From Nitrosomonas sp. (GTDB taxonomy: Bacteria; Pseudomonadota; Gammaproteobacteria; Burkholderiales; Nitrosomonadaceae): a stretch of DNA of 49,122 nucleotides. Where the stretch lies: positions 1 through 49,122 of the forward strand of contig JAJFJK010000042.1 in assembly GCA_021774075.1 (NCBI GenBank), read 5' to 3'. The notes under the pieces were generated by a model. The model saw only the letters and a list, made by a program, of their open reading frames with translations. It was not told the DNA's origin and did no database searches. Shown here piece by piece: positions 1 through 10,592 of this stretch (position 1 is the first letter of the stretch; every line of letters starts with the position of its first letter). The position numbers were made by a program, and so were the translations under genes.

Positions 1-504
1 GGCTGTGGTATTTTCTTCAGGTAATATACTTGGTTTAGGCGGCGGAAAAGGGTAAGGGTCGGCATAAGAATCTGAATCTGAATCTGAATCAGGTGATGAT
101 TGAGGCGCTATGACATGATCTGTACTCTCGATAAGGTCATACTTTATGGTATTTGTATCACGTTCAATGTTTTCTGCGTCTTTACCTTCAGTGTATTCTA
201 AATGTTCTATTAGGTTGTCAGATGCTTGGGCGGGCGAGGTATCTTCATGTATCGTGACACTTGTGTCTGAGTCTATGCTCGTGTGTGGTTCGGTTAACTC
301 GGATTTGTCATCACCCGCAAACAGTACATAACCGAGTAAACCCAACAGGCAGCCAACTAACAACAGTGCAACTGAAATTTTCTGCCAGTCGAGGGGCAGT
401 TCTTCAATAGTTTCCTGTTTAACGGTTTCCGGGTGTTGTTCTTCTATCGATTGAGGCTGTGGTTGCCGCAGATTAATACGGATTTTAAATTGGTGGTCAG
501 TCAT
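1..504 (-). CDS. Membrane-anchored protein with acidic Ser-Asp linker, C-terminus outside window (possibly DUF2914 type)
   Basis: The reading frame is open from an ATG at 504 to the window edge (168 codons), so only the N-terminal part is seen. It has about 45 hydrophilic cytoplasmic residues, one transmembrane helix (roughly residues 44-64, rich in Leu/Gly/Val), then an acidic linker. The linker contains a short Asp-Ser repeat encoded by a 6-bp tandem DNA repeat (about 71-90) and a Pro-rich stretch. A soluble domain is expected further left. The placement divergent from ligA recalls zipA, but ZipA has its helix at the extreme N-terminus, so I do not call it ZipA. The cytoplasmic tail plus single helix is reminiscent of DUF2914 proteins, but the diagnostic domain lies outside the window. 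The gene is certain; the function is unknown. Confidence 0.75.
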   Translation of the reverse strand, partial: MTDHQFKIRINLRQPQPQSIEEQHPETVKQETIEELPLDWQKISVALLLVGCLLGLLGYVLFAGDDKSELTEPHTSIDSDTSVTIHEDTSPAQASDNLIEHLEYTEGKDAENIERDTNTIKYDLIESTDHVIAPQSSPDSDSDSDSYADPYPFPPPKPSILPEENTTA

Positions 505-577
505 AATAAAATTTGGGATCGTGTCCTTATTTGCAGTAAATTTGGGTCATGCAAAGTTCTTAGAGAATAACAGAAAC

Positions 578-744
578 CTAGGAGGCTGTCCGAGAATAGA
601 GGTCGTAGCGAGGGGAAGTAATTTTGAGGCAGATTTTTTGATCATTTTAGATTAATAGTTGTTCTATTTAACGAAAATGATCGGGAAATCTGGCCAGAAT
701 AGCTTTCCCGCAGTAGATCATTCTATTCTCGGACAGCCTCCTAG
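578..744. repeat. 167-bp miniature inverted-repeat element, family A, copy 1
   Basis: The ends are near-perfect inverted repeats of about 22 bp reading CTAGGAGGCTGTCCGAGAAT inward. Inner segments are also partly complementary, so the whole element can fold into one long stem. A second 167-bp copy lies at 39092-39258 in the opposite orientation. Both copies are bounded by CTAG, which could be the target duplication. There is no coding capacity, so it is probably mobilised in trans by a transposase elsewhere. It occupies the space between the divergent genes at 504 and 859. Confidence 0.85.
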
Positions 745-855
745 TTTTCTATAATGACCATTTTAATAATTAGAAATGATAAAGTAAAACTAATATCTTG
801 TTGTTAGTCCCAGGCTAGTTTTTTATTGGCACGCATGAAGTTGAGAAAAAGATAA

Positions 856-2886
<2,031 letters not shown>

Positions 2887-2901
2887 TAATTTATATATTC
2901 A

Positions 2902-3447
2902 ATGCTTTCATACCAACAAGCTGAGAAAATTCTGAGTGACGCCGAATTACTTTATTCGGCTGAAGTTGTCACTGAAACCGTGCAACAGTTGGCGAATGAA
3001 ATTACTGAGACACTGTCGGACCAATACCCATTGGTTTTGTGTGTGATGGGTGGCGCTGTCGTGTTTGCCGGACAATTGTTACCGTTACTCAGGTTTCCGC
3101 TGGATTTCGATTATCTGCATGTTACGCGCTACAATAATGTAATCCGTGGCGGGGAAATTCGCTGGCAAGCCTTGCCAACGGCAGGTTTACAAGGCAGAGT
3201 TGTTTTAGTGCTGGATGATATTCTGGATGAAGGCATTACGCTGGCAGCAATTCAGGAAAAAATGATGGCTGGTGGTGCCAAGGCGTTTTATAGTGCCGTA
3301 TTGACTGATAAAACAATTGCCAAGCCCAAACCATTGCATGCTGACTTTGTTGGCTTAACGTTGCCTGATCGCTACGTGTTCGGATTTGGAATGGATATTC
3401 ATGGTGCCTGGCGTAACTTACCGGCTATTTATGCGATGAAGGAATAA
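2902..3447 (+). CDS. Hypoxanthine-guanine phosphoribosyltransferase family protein
   Basis: This enzyme salvages hypoxanthine/guanine to IMP/GMP using PRPP. The 181-aa length fits a type I phosphoribosyltransferase. The PRPP-binding signature is visible as VLVLDDILDEGITL in the middle of the protein. The N-terminal VMGGAVVFAGQLL segment corresponds to the pyrophosphate loop region. The gene starts 15 bp after ligA and ends 10 bp before a methylthioinosine phosphorylase-like gene. The downstream product hypoxanthine would feed directly into this enzyme, which supports a purine-salvage pair. No strong Shine-Dalgarno is visible before the ATG, so translation may depend on the upstream gene. Confidence 0.9.
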   Translation: MLSYQQAEKILSDAELLYSAEVVTETVQQLANEITETLSDQYPLVLCVMGGAVVFAGQLLPLLRFPLDFDYLHVTRYNNVIRGGEIRWQALPTAGLQGRVVLVLDDILDEGITLAAIQEKMMAGGAKAFYSAVLTDKTIAKPKPLHADFVGLTLPDRYVFGFGMDIHGAWRNLPAIYAMKE

Positions 3448-3457
3448 AAGAAAAAAT

Positions 3458-4204
3458 ATGCTTGCGATTATTGGTGGCAGCGGGATGAACCAGCTGTCTT
3501 GTCTTGAAATTTCACATCAGCAAAATATTAAAACGCCTTATGGTGAGCCGTCCGGGCCACTGACTTTTGGCAAAATGAATAATCAGGACATTGTTTTTCT
3601 GGCACGTCACGGGCATGGTCACAGCATACCGCCACATGCGATTAATTATCGCGCAAATTTGTGGGCTTTGCATGCGCAAAAACCCACACATGTGATCGCG
3701 GTGGCGGCAGTCGGTGGGATTCGTGCGGATCTGACACCGGGCAGAATGGTTATTCCAAATCAACTTATTGATTACACCTATGGCCGCGCATTTACTTATT
3801 TCGACGATGCCAGTCATCCGGTGACGCATATTGATTTTACCCATCCGTATAGTCAGATGACACGTGAGATGTTGCTTAATGCCGTAAGAAATGCCAATGC
3901 AACCATTATCGACGGTGGTGTTTATGCTGCCGTACAAGGGCCAAGGTTAGAGACGGCTGCAGAAATTAATCGCTTGGAACGGGATGGTGCGGATATAGTT
4001 GGCATGACGGGCATGCCGGAAACGGCGTTGGCAAGAGAACTGGGGCTGAATTACGCAACCATTGGCGTCGTAGTCAATGCAGCCGCCGGGCGCGGCACAA
4101 ATATAAATGCTGTTTCATTAGAGGAAATTCATGTTGTTCTGGATAAAGCGATGGTTGATGTGAGAAATGTGCTTAAACATATGGTGGTTGATTATGGCGA
4201 TTAA
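3458..4204 (+). CDS. S-methyl-5'-thioinosine/-thioadenosine phosphorylase (PNP/MTAP family)
   Basis: Phosphorolysis of methylthioinosine or methylthioadenosine yields a free purine and methylthioribose-1-phosphate. The 248-aa protein shows the family markers: N-terminal IIGGSG, the phosphate-site segment [19 protein letters not shown] and the substrate-site region [17 protein letters not shown]. The short length and the pairing with a hypoxanthine phosphoribosyltransferase match the MTIP branch known from Pseudomonas, where hypoxanthine is the released base. Substrate choice (inosine or adenosine type) cannot be settled by eye. The 3' end overlaps def by 11 bp, which implies translational coupling. 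Confidence 0.88.
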   Translation: MLAIIGGSGMNQLSCLEISHQQNIKTPYGEPSGPLTFGKMNNQDIVFLARHGHGHSIPPHAINYRANLWALHAQKPTHVIAVAAVGGIRADLTPGRMVIPNQLIDYTYGRAFTYFDDASHPVTHIDFTHPYSQMTREMLLNAVRNANATIIDGGVYAAVQGPRLETAAEINRLERDGADIVGMTGMPETALARELGLNYATIGVVVNAAAGRGTNINAVSLEEIHVVLDKAMVDVRNVLKHMVVDYGD

Positions 4205-4709
4205 ACCCGTTCTCAAAATGGGTGAGCCACTACTGTTGGAAGTCGCCAGGAAAGTTGACCGATTTAATACGCCTGAACTGGATGGACTGATTCAGGATAT
4301 GCAAGACACCATGGCAGCGCTCGACGGTGCCGGCTTGGCAGCGCCACAAATTGGCGTGAGTCTGCAGGTGGCTATTTTTGGATTTGAAGAGAATCAGCGC
4401 TACCCGGATGCCGATGAAGTGCCTTTTACCATCCTGATTAACCCGAAGCTGACACCGCTAGCAGAAGACATGGAAGACGGCTGGGAAGGTTGTTTAAGTG
4501 TCCCCGGCATGCGCGGTGTGGTGCCGCGTTATAGCCAATTGCGTTATCAGGGTTTTGATCAGCATGGCAATACAATTGATCGCAAAGTAGACGGCTTTCA
4601 CGCACGTGTCGTACAACATGAATGCGACCATTTGCAGGGCATACTCTACCCGATGCGCATGACAGATTTTCAGACATTTGGCTTTACTGACGTGTTGTTT
4701 CCAGGCTAA
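4194..4709 (+). CDS. def: Peptide deformylase
   Basis: This metalloenzyme removes the formyl group from the N-terminal methionine of nascent proteins. All three family motifs are present: [18 protein letters not shown] (metal-ligand Cys) and QHECDHLQG (two His ligands and the catalytic Glu). I chose the ATG at 4194, giving 171 residues beginning [10 protein letters not shown], the usual N-terminus. An upstream ATG at 4167 would add nine unlikely residues. The gene overlaps the preceding phosphorylase by 11 bp. The usual partner fmt is not adjacent, so this may be a second deformylase or a rearranged locus. Confidence 0.97.
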   Translation: MAIKPVLKMGEPLLLEVARKVDRFNTPELDGLIQDMQDTMAALDGAGLAAPQIGVSLQVAIFGFEENQRYPDADEVPFTILINPKLTPLAEDMEDGWEGCLSVPGMRGVVPRYSQLRYQGFDQHGNTIDRKVDGFHARVVQHECDHLQGILYPMRMTDFQTFGFTDVLFPG

Positions 4710-5248
4710 ACGGTCATTGATGAGTAACTTATTGTTTTAAAAATATTTGTTTAACTTTCTTGGTGCGTAACTTATCCCGTTGGGTTAGCCTGAATATTGC
4801 GCCAGTACGTTAGATTTTGGCCTGCAATCATTATGCTTACTGGTTTTCAGTGATTTTTGCAAAAATACAGTTTGTACCCAAGGTTTTACTTGATGGTTTT
4901 TAACTTGCCCTGTTTTGAATTGAATGCACATGCTTCCTATGCCGCAGAATAACTGCATCTGCGGTCGCGAGCACGTTCAGTTCAAAACAGTTCGGCGTTT
5001 AAATTCCAGCAACTGGTGCAATTTTCAGGCTAGCGCGATGGTGGAATGCTCAGGCTGGCGGCAAAATAAAAGCCCCGCCAAATGGAGGTAAGGCGAGGCA
5101 GTGCTGCTAGGAGAGTCATGGTCAGTAAGTTAATTTACAAGGTCTATTAAAACACTTCAAACCTGAACGCAGGCTGAATGAAATGTAGTTCGCAGGGATG
5201 GGCGGTTTGTCGCCCAACTAGTAAGAAATTTGGTGCAAAGCACATCAA
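4710..5248. other. Non-coding stretch after def
   Basis: No credible gene is seen. It contains several small dyads: CCGCAG/CTGCGG near 4942-4965, GCCCCGCC/GGCGAGGC near 5072-5099 (one mismatch) and a perfect six-pair hairpin TGGGCG/CGCCCA at 5199-5216. None is followed by a run of T, so none is a convincing intrinsic terminator. A 22-bp segment at 4988-5009 recurs with two mismatches at 13532-13553. Confidence 0.5.
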
Positions 5249-5749
5249 TTATTGACGCATCTGTTTTTTTGCCTGCTTTTTTTGTTTTTTGGTGGCGTTT
5301 TTAGGGGGCATGTCAGCGGCTTGTTGTTGGGTCGTGTCTGTGTTTGTTAATTTCTCATTGTCCAACTTCTGCAAGAATTCTGTTTTATCTGCCGGTGAGA
5401 TGACCATCACTTTATCTTTGCCATATTCAATTTCCAGGCGGTCTGATGACAAGGCTGGGCCAAACATTGAGCTTTCAGATTCCTGCACGGATGTTATGGA
5501 TGTGATTGGAATAACCCATGTAAATGGGCCGCTGACTATTTTAAGATTGCCATTTTTTATGATGTACCGGGTTGAGTTCAATATCCATAGCGGAATACCC
5601 GCGCCAACAATGAGCATGAAGGCGGCTATAGAATAATTGACTGCGCCGCCAATCTTTAACATCACCGATGATCCCAGAATGCATGCGAATATTGATGAGG
5701 CTATGAAAATCAACATCCATTTGTCGACTTTTGATTTGAATACATCCAT
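5249..5749 (-). CDS. Membrane protein with bacterial PH-like (bPH) domain
   Basis: This 166-aa protein has two predicted transmembrane helices close to the N-terminus (about residues 12-34 and 38-57). A region follows that resembles bacterial pleckstrin-homology domains: a STRYIIKNGNLKI strand pair, then WVIPITSITSV and LEIEYGK. The C-terminus is Lys/Gln rich and probably cytoplasmic. Such proteins are common and mostly uncharacterised. The gene stands alone, with a GTAG-type REP just upstream at 5771-5800. Domain assignment is by pattern only. Confidence 0.75.
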   Translation of the reverse strand: MDVFKSKVDKWMLIFIASSIFACILGSSVMLKIGGAVNYSIAAFMLIVGAGIPLWILNSTRYIIKNGNLKIVSGPFTWVIPITSITSVQESESSMFGPALSSDRLEIEYGKDKVMVISPADKTEFLQKLDNEKLTNTDTTQQQAADMPPKNATKKQKKQAKKQMRQ

Positions 5750-5770
5750 GTTTTATCTCTGTTGAAATTG

Positions 5771-5800
5771 GTAGGGCGGAAAAGCGTAGCGCCATCCGCC
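5771..5800 (+). repeat. GTAG-type REP palindrome
   Basis: A GTAG tetranucleotide is followed immediately by an imperfect hairpin with GGCGGA and TCCGCC arms. This is the layout of REP sequences recognised by RAYT (TnpA-REP) transposases. Related copies lie at 21611-21639, 21729-21758 (inverted) and 23727-23757. It sits in the 5' region of the PH-domain gene. Confidence 0.7.
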
Positions 5801-5874
5801 AGTTCGATTTAATCTTAGGTCTTTGCTGAATTTTACCATGCGGTGAACAGCGCAGGCTTATTCACTCTGCCGCG

Positions 5875-6270
5875 CTATGGGTTCTGGTGGAACTCGATTA
5901 CATTTCTATCTTGATCACGTATAAATAACATTATCCCGCCATCGGGCAAAGTTATTGGGCCTTCCGTAATTTCAATTCCCATCTGCTTCAAAGCATCTTT
6001 GATTGATTCAATATTAGTGACATCTAATGCAACATGAGTATAACCAGGGTGTTTTTCTGGAATATCCATCAGTATATTTTCAGTCAGCTTTGGATCAGCA
6101 TTAAGAATAAAAATTATATTAACACCTGATGGGTGCTCCATAATGGCTACTGGCTCCGGCCCTATGGGTCCTATAATAAATACAAACCCAAGTTGTTCAT
6201 AAAATTCTCTTGCTCTTTCAAGATCTGAAACCCTGATGCCTACATGATTGATTCCAATTATTTCTTTCAT
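5875..6270 (-). CDS. VOC (glyoxalase/bleomycin-resistance) family protein
   Basis: This 131-aa protein has the two beta-alpha-beta-beta-beta modules of the vicinal oxygen chelate fold. It starts with INHVGIRVSDLERAREFYEQLGF, has a central HPGYTHVALDV strand and ends with FIRDQDRNVIEFHQ. Candidate metal ligands are the His in INHVG, the His in YTHVA and the Glu in VIEFH, as in metal-dependent members. The substrate is unknown. It is monocistronic; the start at 6270 gives the canonical N-terminus. Confidence 0.85.
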   Translation of the reverse strand: MKEIIGINHVGIRVSDLERAREFYEQLGFVFIIGPIGPEPVAIMEHPSGVNIIFILNADPKLTENILMDIPEKHPGYTHVALDVTNIESIKDALKQMGIEITEGPITLPDGGIMLFIRDQDRNVIEFHQNP

Positions 6271-6555
6271 GTCTATTATCCCTTGTTGCAGATTCTTTTA
6301 TGTACTTTAATATTTTGATATTGAGGCTGATATGGTAAATGAAATTGAGGAATATATAATGATTATTATTTTGTGTTTCTTGTGTGATTCGTAATTTTCG
6401 ACCAGTTTTGGTCTTCAGATATATTGATGAATATTTTATTCAACAAAACTCGGAACCAGACTTCGGATTTTGCAGGGATGTATGACTTGTTGCCAAATAT
6501 GAGAAAGATCAGGTGCAATGCGCTTTGCTTATTACCTTACATTACGTCTTACTCG

Positions 6556-7391
6556 TTATAGCTCAATCATGTCTGCGACTTGATAACCTAGATTTGACAC
6601 CACAAAGACCTCACCTTTATGCCCTTGTTCAACAATGAGTTCTTTGTTAATGAGATCTTGCAATGCTGCTTCCCACTTAGAAACCTCTCTACGATCAGTA
6701 GAGCCAATTAAATTCTTTCCGTTAGTTTGAATATCAGTACCACCAATATATCTCACATAAATAATATTCCCATGAGGGTCAAGGCTGGCTTCTTTCAATA
6801 ATGTACGAGCTTCCTTGGTTAATTGAGGTAACTGTGTATTTGACTCCACCACCTCACTAATTGATTCTGGTTCTATAGCTTTGAATAATGGGTGCTCATT
6901 TAACTTAATCTGCAAATGCCGATAAAATTTCTCTTTAAAATCTGAATGGCTATCGTAACTTTCATATAAACCTCGACTTTGGCAAGATTCTTTGAATTTC
7001 TTAAGTTCCTGAATTTGCACCATGTCAACCGTATCCATTGCTACGGGTTGACTAGAAAAATACAACATTGCTGGTTTATCAGATTGAATATGTTTTTCGA
7101 TTTCCTCTACCGTACCGCTAGCATATTCATTTGTTGGCGTTCCAATTCTCGTCCAGAAAACACCAAAAAATCACATTTATCTAATATCTGGCTATTAATA
7201 ATATCTTGAGGACTTCCTCCCATTTCAGGTGATGAGTGAGACTCCCAACCTATAGGAAGCAAAACTATATTTCGTGATTTTGAATGAACCGCATTCCACT
7301 CATAAACAACGTCACGAATTATGGAGCGCTCGGAAGCTACATCTCCTGGCGATGCGATCATTACGTTAAATACTTTTGCGTTGTAACTCAT
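6556..7391 (-). pseudogene. DUF4062 domain protein, frameshifted
   Basis: Two minus-strand frames together make one protein. The first (7391 down to 7107) begins with VFNVMIASPGDVASERSIIR and continues through the DUF4062 core, then turns into unrelated sequence. From about 7165 another frame continues the same domain (GVFWTRIGTPTNEYASGTVE) and runs on to the stop at 6556. The frames join if one T is added to a run of six T (complement of A6 at 7165-7170). The restored protein is about 279 aa: an N-terminal DUF4062 (TIR-like fold) plus a C-terminal helical part. It could be a recent mutation, a sequencing error or phase variation. Confidence 0.85.
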
Positions 7392-7704
7392 CTACAAAAC
7401 TTTCCTTGAAACATAATAATATTGTTAATGTGGAATGGATCTTTATTAATAATACTTATGAAAATTTCTCATTTTTTATTCAATTATTCAGAGAAACTAT
7501 AACACTATATATTTTAGAGTAAATTCTATACGCGAAGAATTGGAGAAAAAGAATTCCTGAAATTAATCTGGCTTTTTATAGAATCTAACGCACTGGTGCA
7601 ATATTCGGATAATAACGCGTAATAAAGAAACTGGTATAGACTGATGTTTTAGCATTTCTGTGTATCGCAGGCAAAAACCTAACCTATTAGTACTCAGGAG
7701 AATT
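7392..7704. other. AT-rich intergenic stretch
   Basis: It carries the upstream regions of the minus-strand DUF4062 gene and the plus-strand oxidoreductase. It is AT-rich with no clear dyad, repeat or gene. An in-frame extension of the oxidoreductase from 7660 is not conserved-looking and was not used. Confidence 0.4.
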
Positions 7705-8703
7705 ATGAAAGCAGTTTATTTTGAAAAAGCTGGTGATACGGCTGTATTGCAATATAGCGATGTGAGCACGCCCGATGTTTGTGGTGATGAGCAGGTTCTG
7801 GTGCAGATCAAGGCTGTTGGCGTTAATCCGATTGATTGTAAAGTTCGTGCTGCGCCGACGCTATTTCCGGTTTCTTTTCCGGTGATACCCGGTTGTGATG
7901 GTGCGGGTATTGTGGCGGCGGTGGGTTCGCAGGTGCAGAATTTTGAACCTGGCGATGCGGTTTATTTTTCACAACCTGGTTTTAATAACCGTCAGGGGAC
8001 TTACGCCGAGTTTGTGTTGGTGGATGCTAGCCTGCTTGCCATGAAGCCGCGTGCTTTATCATTTGAACAAGCTGCTGCGGTGCCTTTGGTTTTCATTACG
8101 GCGTGGGAAGCGTTGTATGACCGTGCAAACTTGGTCAAAGGTCAGACGGTTTTGATTCACGCAGGTGCCGGTGGTGTTGGCCATGCGGCAATCCAACTGG
8201 CGAAACAGGCGGGTGCTAAAGTGATCACGACGGTGAGTAATGCTGAGAAGGCTGATTTTGTTGAACGTTTGGGCGCCGATAAAGTAATCAATTACAAAAC
8301 TGACAATGTCGTTGAAGCGGTACTACAATGGACGGATGGGGCAGGTGTGGATATTGCATTTGATACGGTTGGCCCAGATGTTTTGCAAAGTTGTTTCAGT
8401 TGCGTCAAGCCCTATGGTGATGTGGTGACCATTTTACAGCCTGTGGCTGAGACGGATTGGCGTGAAGCACGTCTGCGTAATGTGCGGTTTAGTCTGGAAA
8501 TGATGTTAACGCCCGTGATATTGGAACTTGAAGAGGCTAAACAGCATCAGGGCGAGATATTGCGACATTGTGCTGCATTGTTTGATGACAATCAGTTAAC
8601 AATCGAAGTTGCCAAAACTTTTAGCTTGGCAGAAGCCGCACCAGCGCAGTCTTTTCTTGAACAGAATCATCCGATAGGCAAACTGGTACTATGTTGTTCC
8701 TGA
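7705..8703 (+). CDS. Zinc-independent MDR superfamily oxidoreductase (quinone oxidoreductase-like)
   Basis: This 332-aa NAD(P)H-dependent reductase resembles NADPH:quinone oxidoreductase. The GroES-like N-terminal half contains VLVQIKAVGVNPIDCK and PGCDGAGIV. The Rossmann half has HAGAGGVGHAAIQLAKQAGA as dinucleotide-binding motif and a typical LGADKVINY turn. The structural-zinc cysteines of alcohol dehydrogenases are absent. I chose the ATG at 7705 because AGGAG lies just upstream and MKAVYFEKAG is the usual beginning; an earlier ATG at 7660 adds 15 unlikely residues. The physiological substrate cannot be read from the sequence. Confidence 0.9.
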   Translation: MKAVYFEKAGDTAVLQYSDVSTPDVCGDEQVLVQIKAVGVNPIDCKVRAAPTLFPVSFPVIPGCDGAGIVAAVGSQVQNFEPGDAVYFSQPGFNNRQGTYAEFVLVDASLLAMKPRALSFEQAAAVPLVFITAWEALYDRANLVKGQTVLIHAGAGGVGHAAIQLAKQAGAKVITTVSNAEKADFVERLGADKVINYKTDNVVEAVLQWTDGAGVDIAFDTVGPDVLQSCFSCVKPYGDVVTILQPVAETDWREARLRNVRFSLEMMLTPVILELEEAKQHQGEILRHCAALFDDNQLTIEVAKTFSLAEAAPAQSFLEQNHPIGKLVLCCS

Positions 8704-8933
8704 ATGGATGGATTAGTTACTCGGAATTATTTACTGTTTACTGAACTATAAATAATTTGTTTTTTAGTTTTAAAAGCCGTAATTAACAACAATCTAAATT
8801 TGTGCAGTACAATTTTCTGGAAATGTTAAAGACATTCCCTTTGACGGAGTTGAACTTGATTTTTTAAAGCAAAAAACTGTGATTCGATTGGTAGGCTGAT
8901 AAGTTCAGAAGACTTTCAAGCAAAATATATAGT

Positions 8934-10391
8934 ATGACAACCTTAATATCGACTTTTAAGAATGGTAGAGCGGATTTTTTTGCTTTGCTATCAAAACGAA
9001 TGGATGAGAAGGGCGACTTTCCTGCATTGTTTGAATCAACGGAATTTTTTGAGGAATCAATACAGGGCGGGGGTGCCAATGCTTCAGAGATAACCAGTGC
9101 AATCCTGAGAGATTTTACACTAACCCGGAAAGTCATTAAGTTGGCTAATTCAGCAGTGTACTCTGGGGTGGGGAGAGAAATTACAACGATTACCCATGCG
9201 GCAGCGGTGCTTGGCACAGACGCAATTTCAGATCTGGCACTTAGCGTTCGTTTCATTGATACACTTTCTTCCAGCGCGCCGGATTCTGAAGATGCTCGTA
9301 AGGAGTTGGAGAAGGCAATTTTGGCGAGTGATATTGCAAGAAATATTGTGTCCAAGTTAAATATGATAAATGGTGAACAAGCCGTAGTGTGTTCATTGAT
9401 GCGCCATCTTGGCCGCTTGATGTTGGCATTTAATTTTCCTGATGAATGGTCCAGGATTAAGGAAATTACCGAAGGAGAATTAGCTCGTGAAAATGATGCC
9501 GCACGAGAAGTTATTGGTGTGTCTATTGATGACATTGCACAGGAGGTGGCTAAGGACTGGCGGTTACCAAAGAAAATATCCAATAGTATGAAGAAATCAG
9601 TATCAGATAATAAAGCCAGTATTCCAGGTTCTGCAAACTGGCTTATAGGCCTTGTGAATTTTTCAGGAGAGGTGGCTGCCAAAGTAGTAAATAAAAACAG
9701 TAAAGATGATTTAAAGAAATTTATCTCAGGCTATGATGAAGTATTAAAGGTTTCTGGTCAGGATATAGTCGAGTCAATTGATTTGGCGAAGAAAGCGCTG
9801 GAAGAACAACTTGATCAAACTGTGACTGAATCATCAGAAGGTAAGCCATTAGATTCACAGGAGAAGCTCACATTAGGTATAGATGAGGTTGGTGAAATGT
9901 TGGCCCAAGAGATGGATTCCGGCAGCATGATAAGCGTGGTTCTTGAAACAATGTATGTGAGTATGGGTTTTAACCGCGTTGTTACTTTTTTTCTTGATTC
10001 CGGGGAGTTCAAAGCTAAAGAGGGTTTCGGTACTATGATACCTGAAATACTACCGCAACTTATTTTTCCTGAGGATTATGAGGCGGATGTTTTTCATTTG
10101 GCTTTGGCAAATAAGGCTGATGTATTCATTCATGAAGTTGCGACAGTTAAAGATGCCTCTAGTATACCTGCATGGTTCAAGCGAAGCTTGCCTGATGTAG
10201 GGGCGTTCATTTTATTACCCTTGGTTTTCAATGGGCGTGCTGTTGGATTGATATATGCTGACTGGAAAATGGATGTGGCTGAGTTAGTTGAGCCCGATGA
10301 ACTTTCATCAATGGGAATTCTTAGGGATCATTTGCTAAAAGCTTTGGTAGAGAAAAATAAATGGAGCCATTTGCAAGAAGCAGCTGACTGA
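8934..10391 (+). CDS. HDOD domain protein with C-terminal GAF-like region
   Basis: This 485-aa cytoplasmic protein is probably a regulator. The N-terminal half (about residues 20-220) has the HDOD pattern: FPALFESTEFFEE, ILRDFTLTRKVIKLANSAVY, ITHAAAVLGTDAISDLAL and SLMRHLGRLML. HDOD domains resemble HD phosphohydrolases but lack metal ligands and appear in signalling proteins. The C-terminal 170 residues (MDSGSMISVVLETMYVSMGF, then GAFILLPLVFNGRAVGLIYAD) look like a GAF domain. A 200-bp gap separates it from the next gene, so it may be monocistronic. Its role is unknown. Confidence 0.85.
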   Translation: MTTLISTFKNGRADFFALLSKRMDEKGDFPALFESTEFFEESIQGGGANASEITSAILRDFTLTRKVIKLANSAVYSGVGREITTITHAAAVLGTDAISDLALSVRFIDTLSSSAPDSEDARKELEKAILASDIARNIVSKLNMINGEQAVVCSLMRHLGRLMLAFNFPDEWSRIKEITEGELARENDAAREVIGVSIDDIAQEVAKDWRLPKKISNSMKKSVSDNKASIPGSANWLIGLVNFSGEVAAKVVNKNSKDDLKKFISGYDEVLKVSGQDIVESIDLAKKALEEQLDQTVTESSEGKPLDSQEKLTLGIDEVGEMLAQEMDSGSMISVVLETMYVSMGFNRVVTFFLDSGEFKAKEGFGTMIPEILPQLIFPEDYEADVFHLALANKADVFIHEVATVKDASSIPAWFKRSLPDVGAFILLPLVFNGRAVGLIYADWKMDVAELVEPDELSSMGILRDHLLKALVEKNKWSHLQEAAD

Positions 10392-10592
10392 ATAAAACGC
10401 TAATATTAAGGTTCTTGAAGATAAGATTAGAAATTCTGGTTATTAGAATTAATTCATGAGCCAATCAGCACTTCCCTGGTGAGGTCTTTGGGTTAAACTT
10501 TACGAAGTTTAAAATATTCTGGGATATAAAATATTTAGCAGCTTCAGGAAATAAGAACACATTGTATCTGCCAGAATTACCAAGGATTTTAG

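Noticed and set aside
1..504. ZipA identity because of the ligA neighbour
   Set aside because: ZipA has an N-terminal membrane helix; here about 45 hydrophilic residues precede it, and the gene is divergent from ligA.
4710..5248. Structured non-coding RNA
   Set aside because: Several small hairpins are present but no arrangement matching a known RNA, and no clear promoter-terminator pair.
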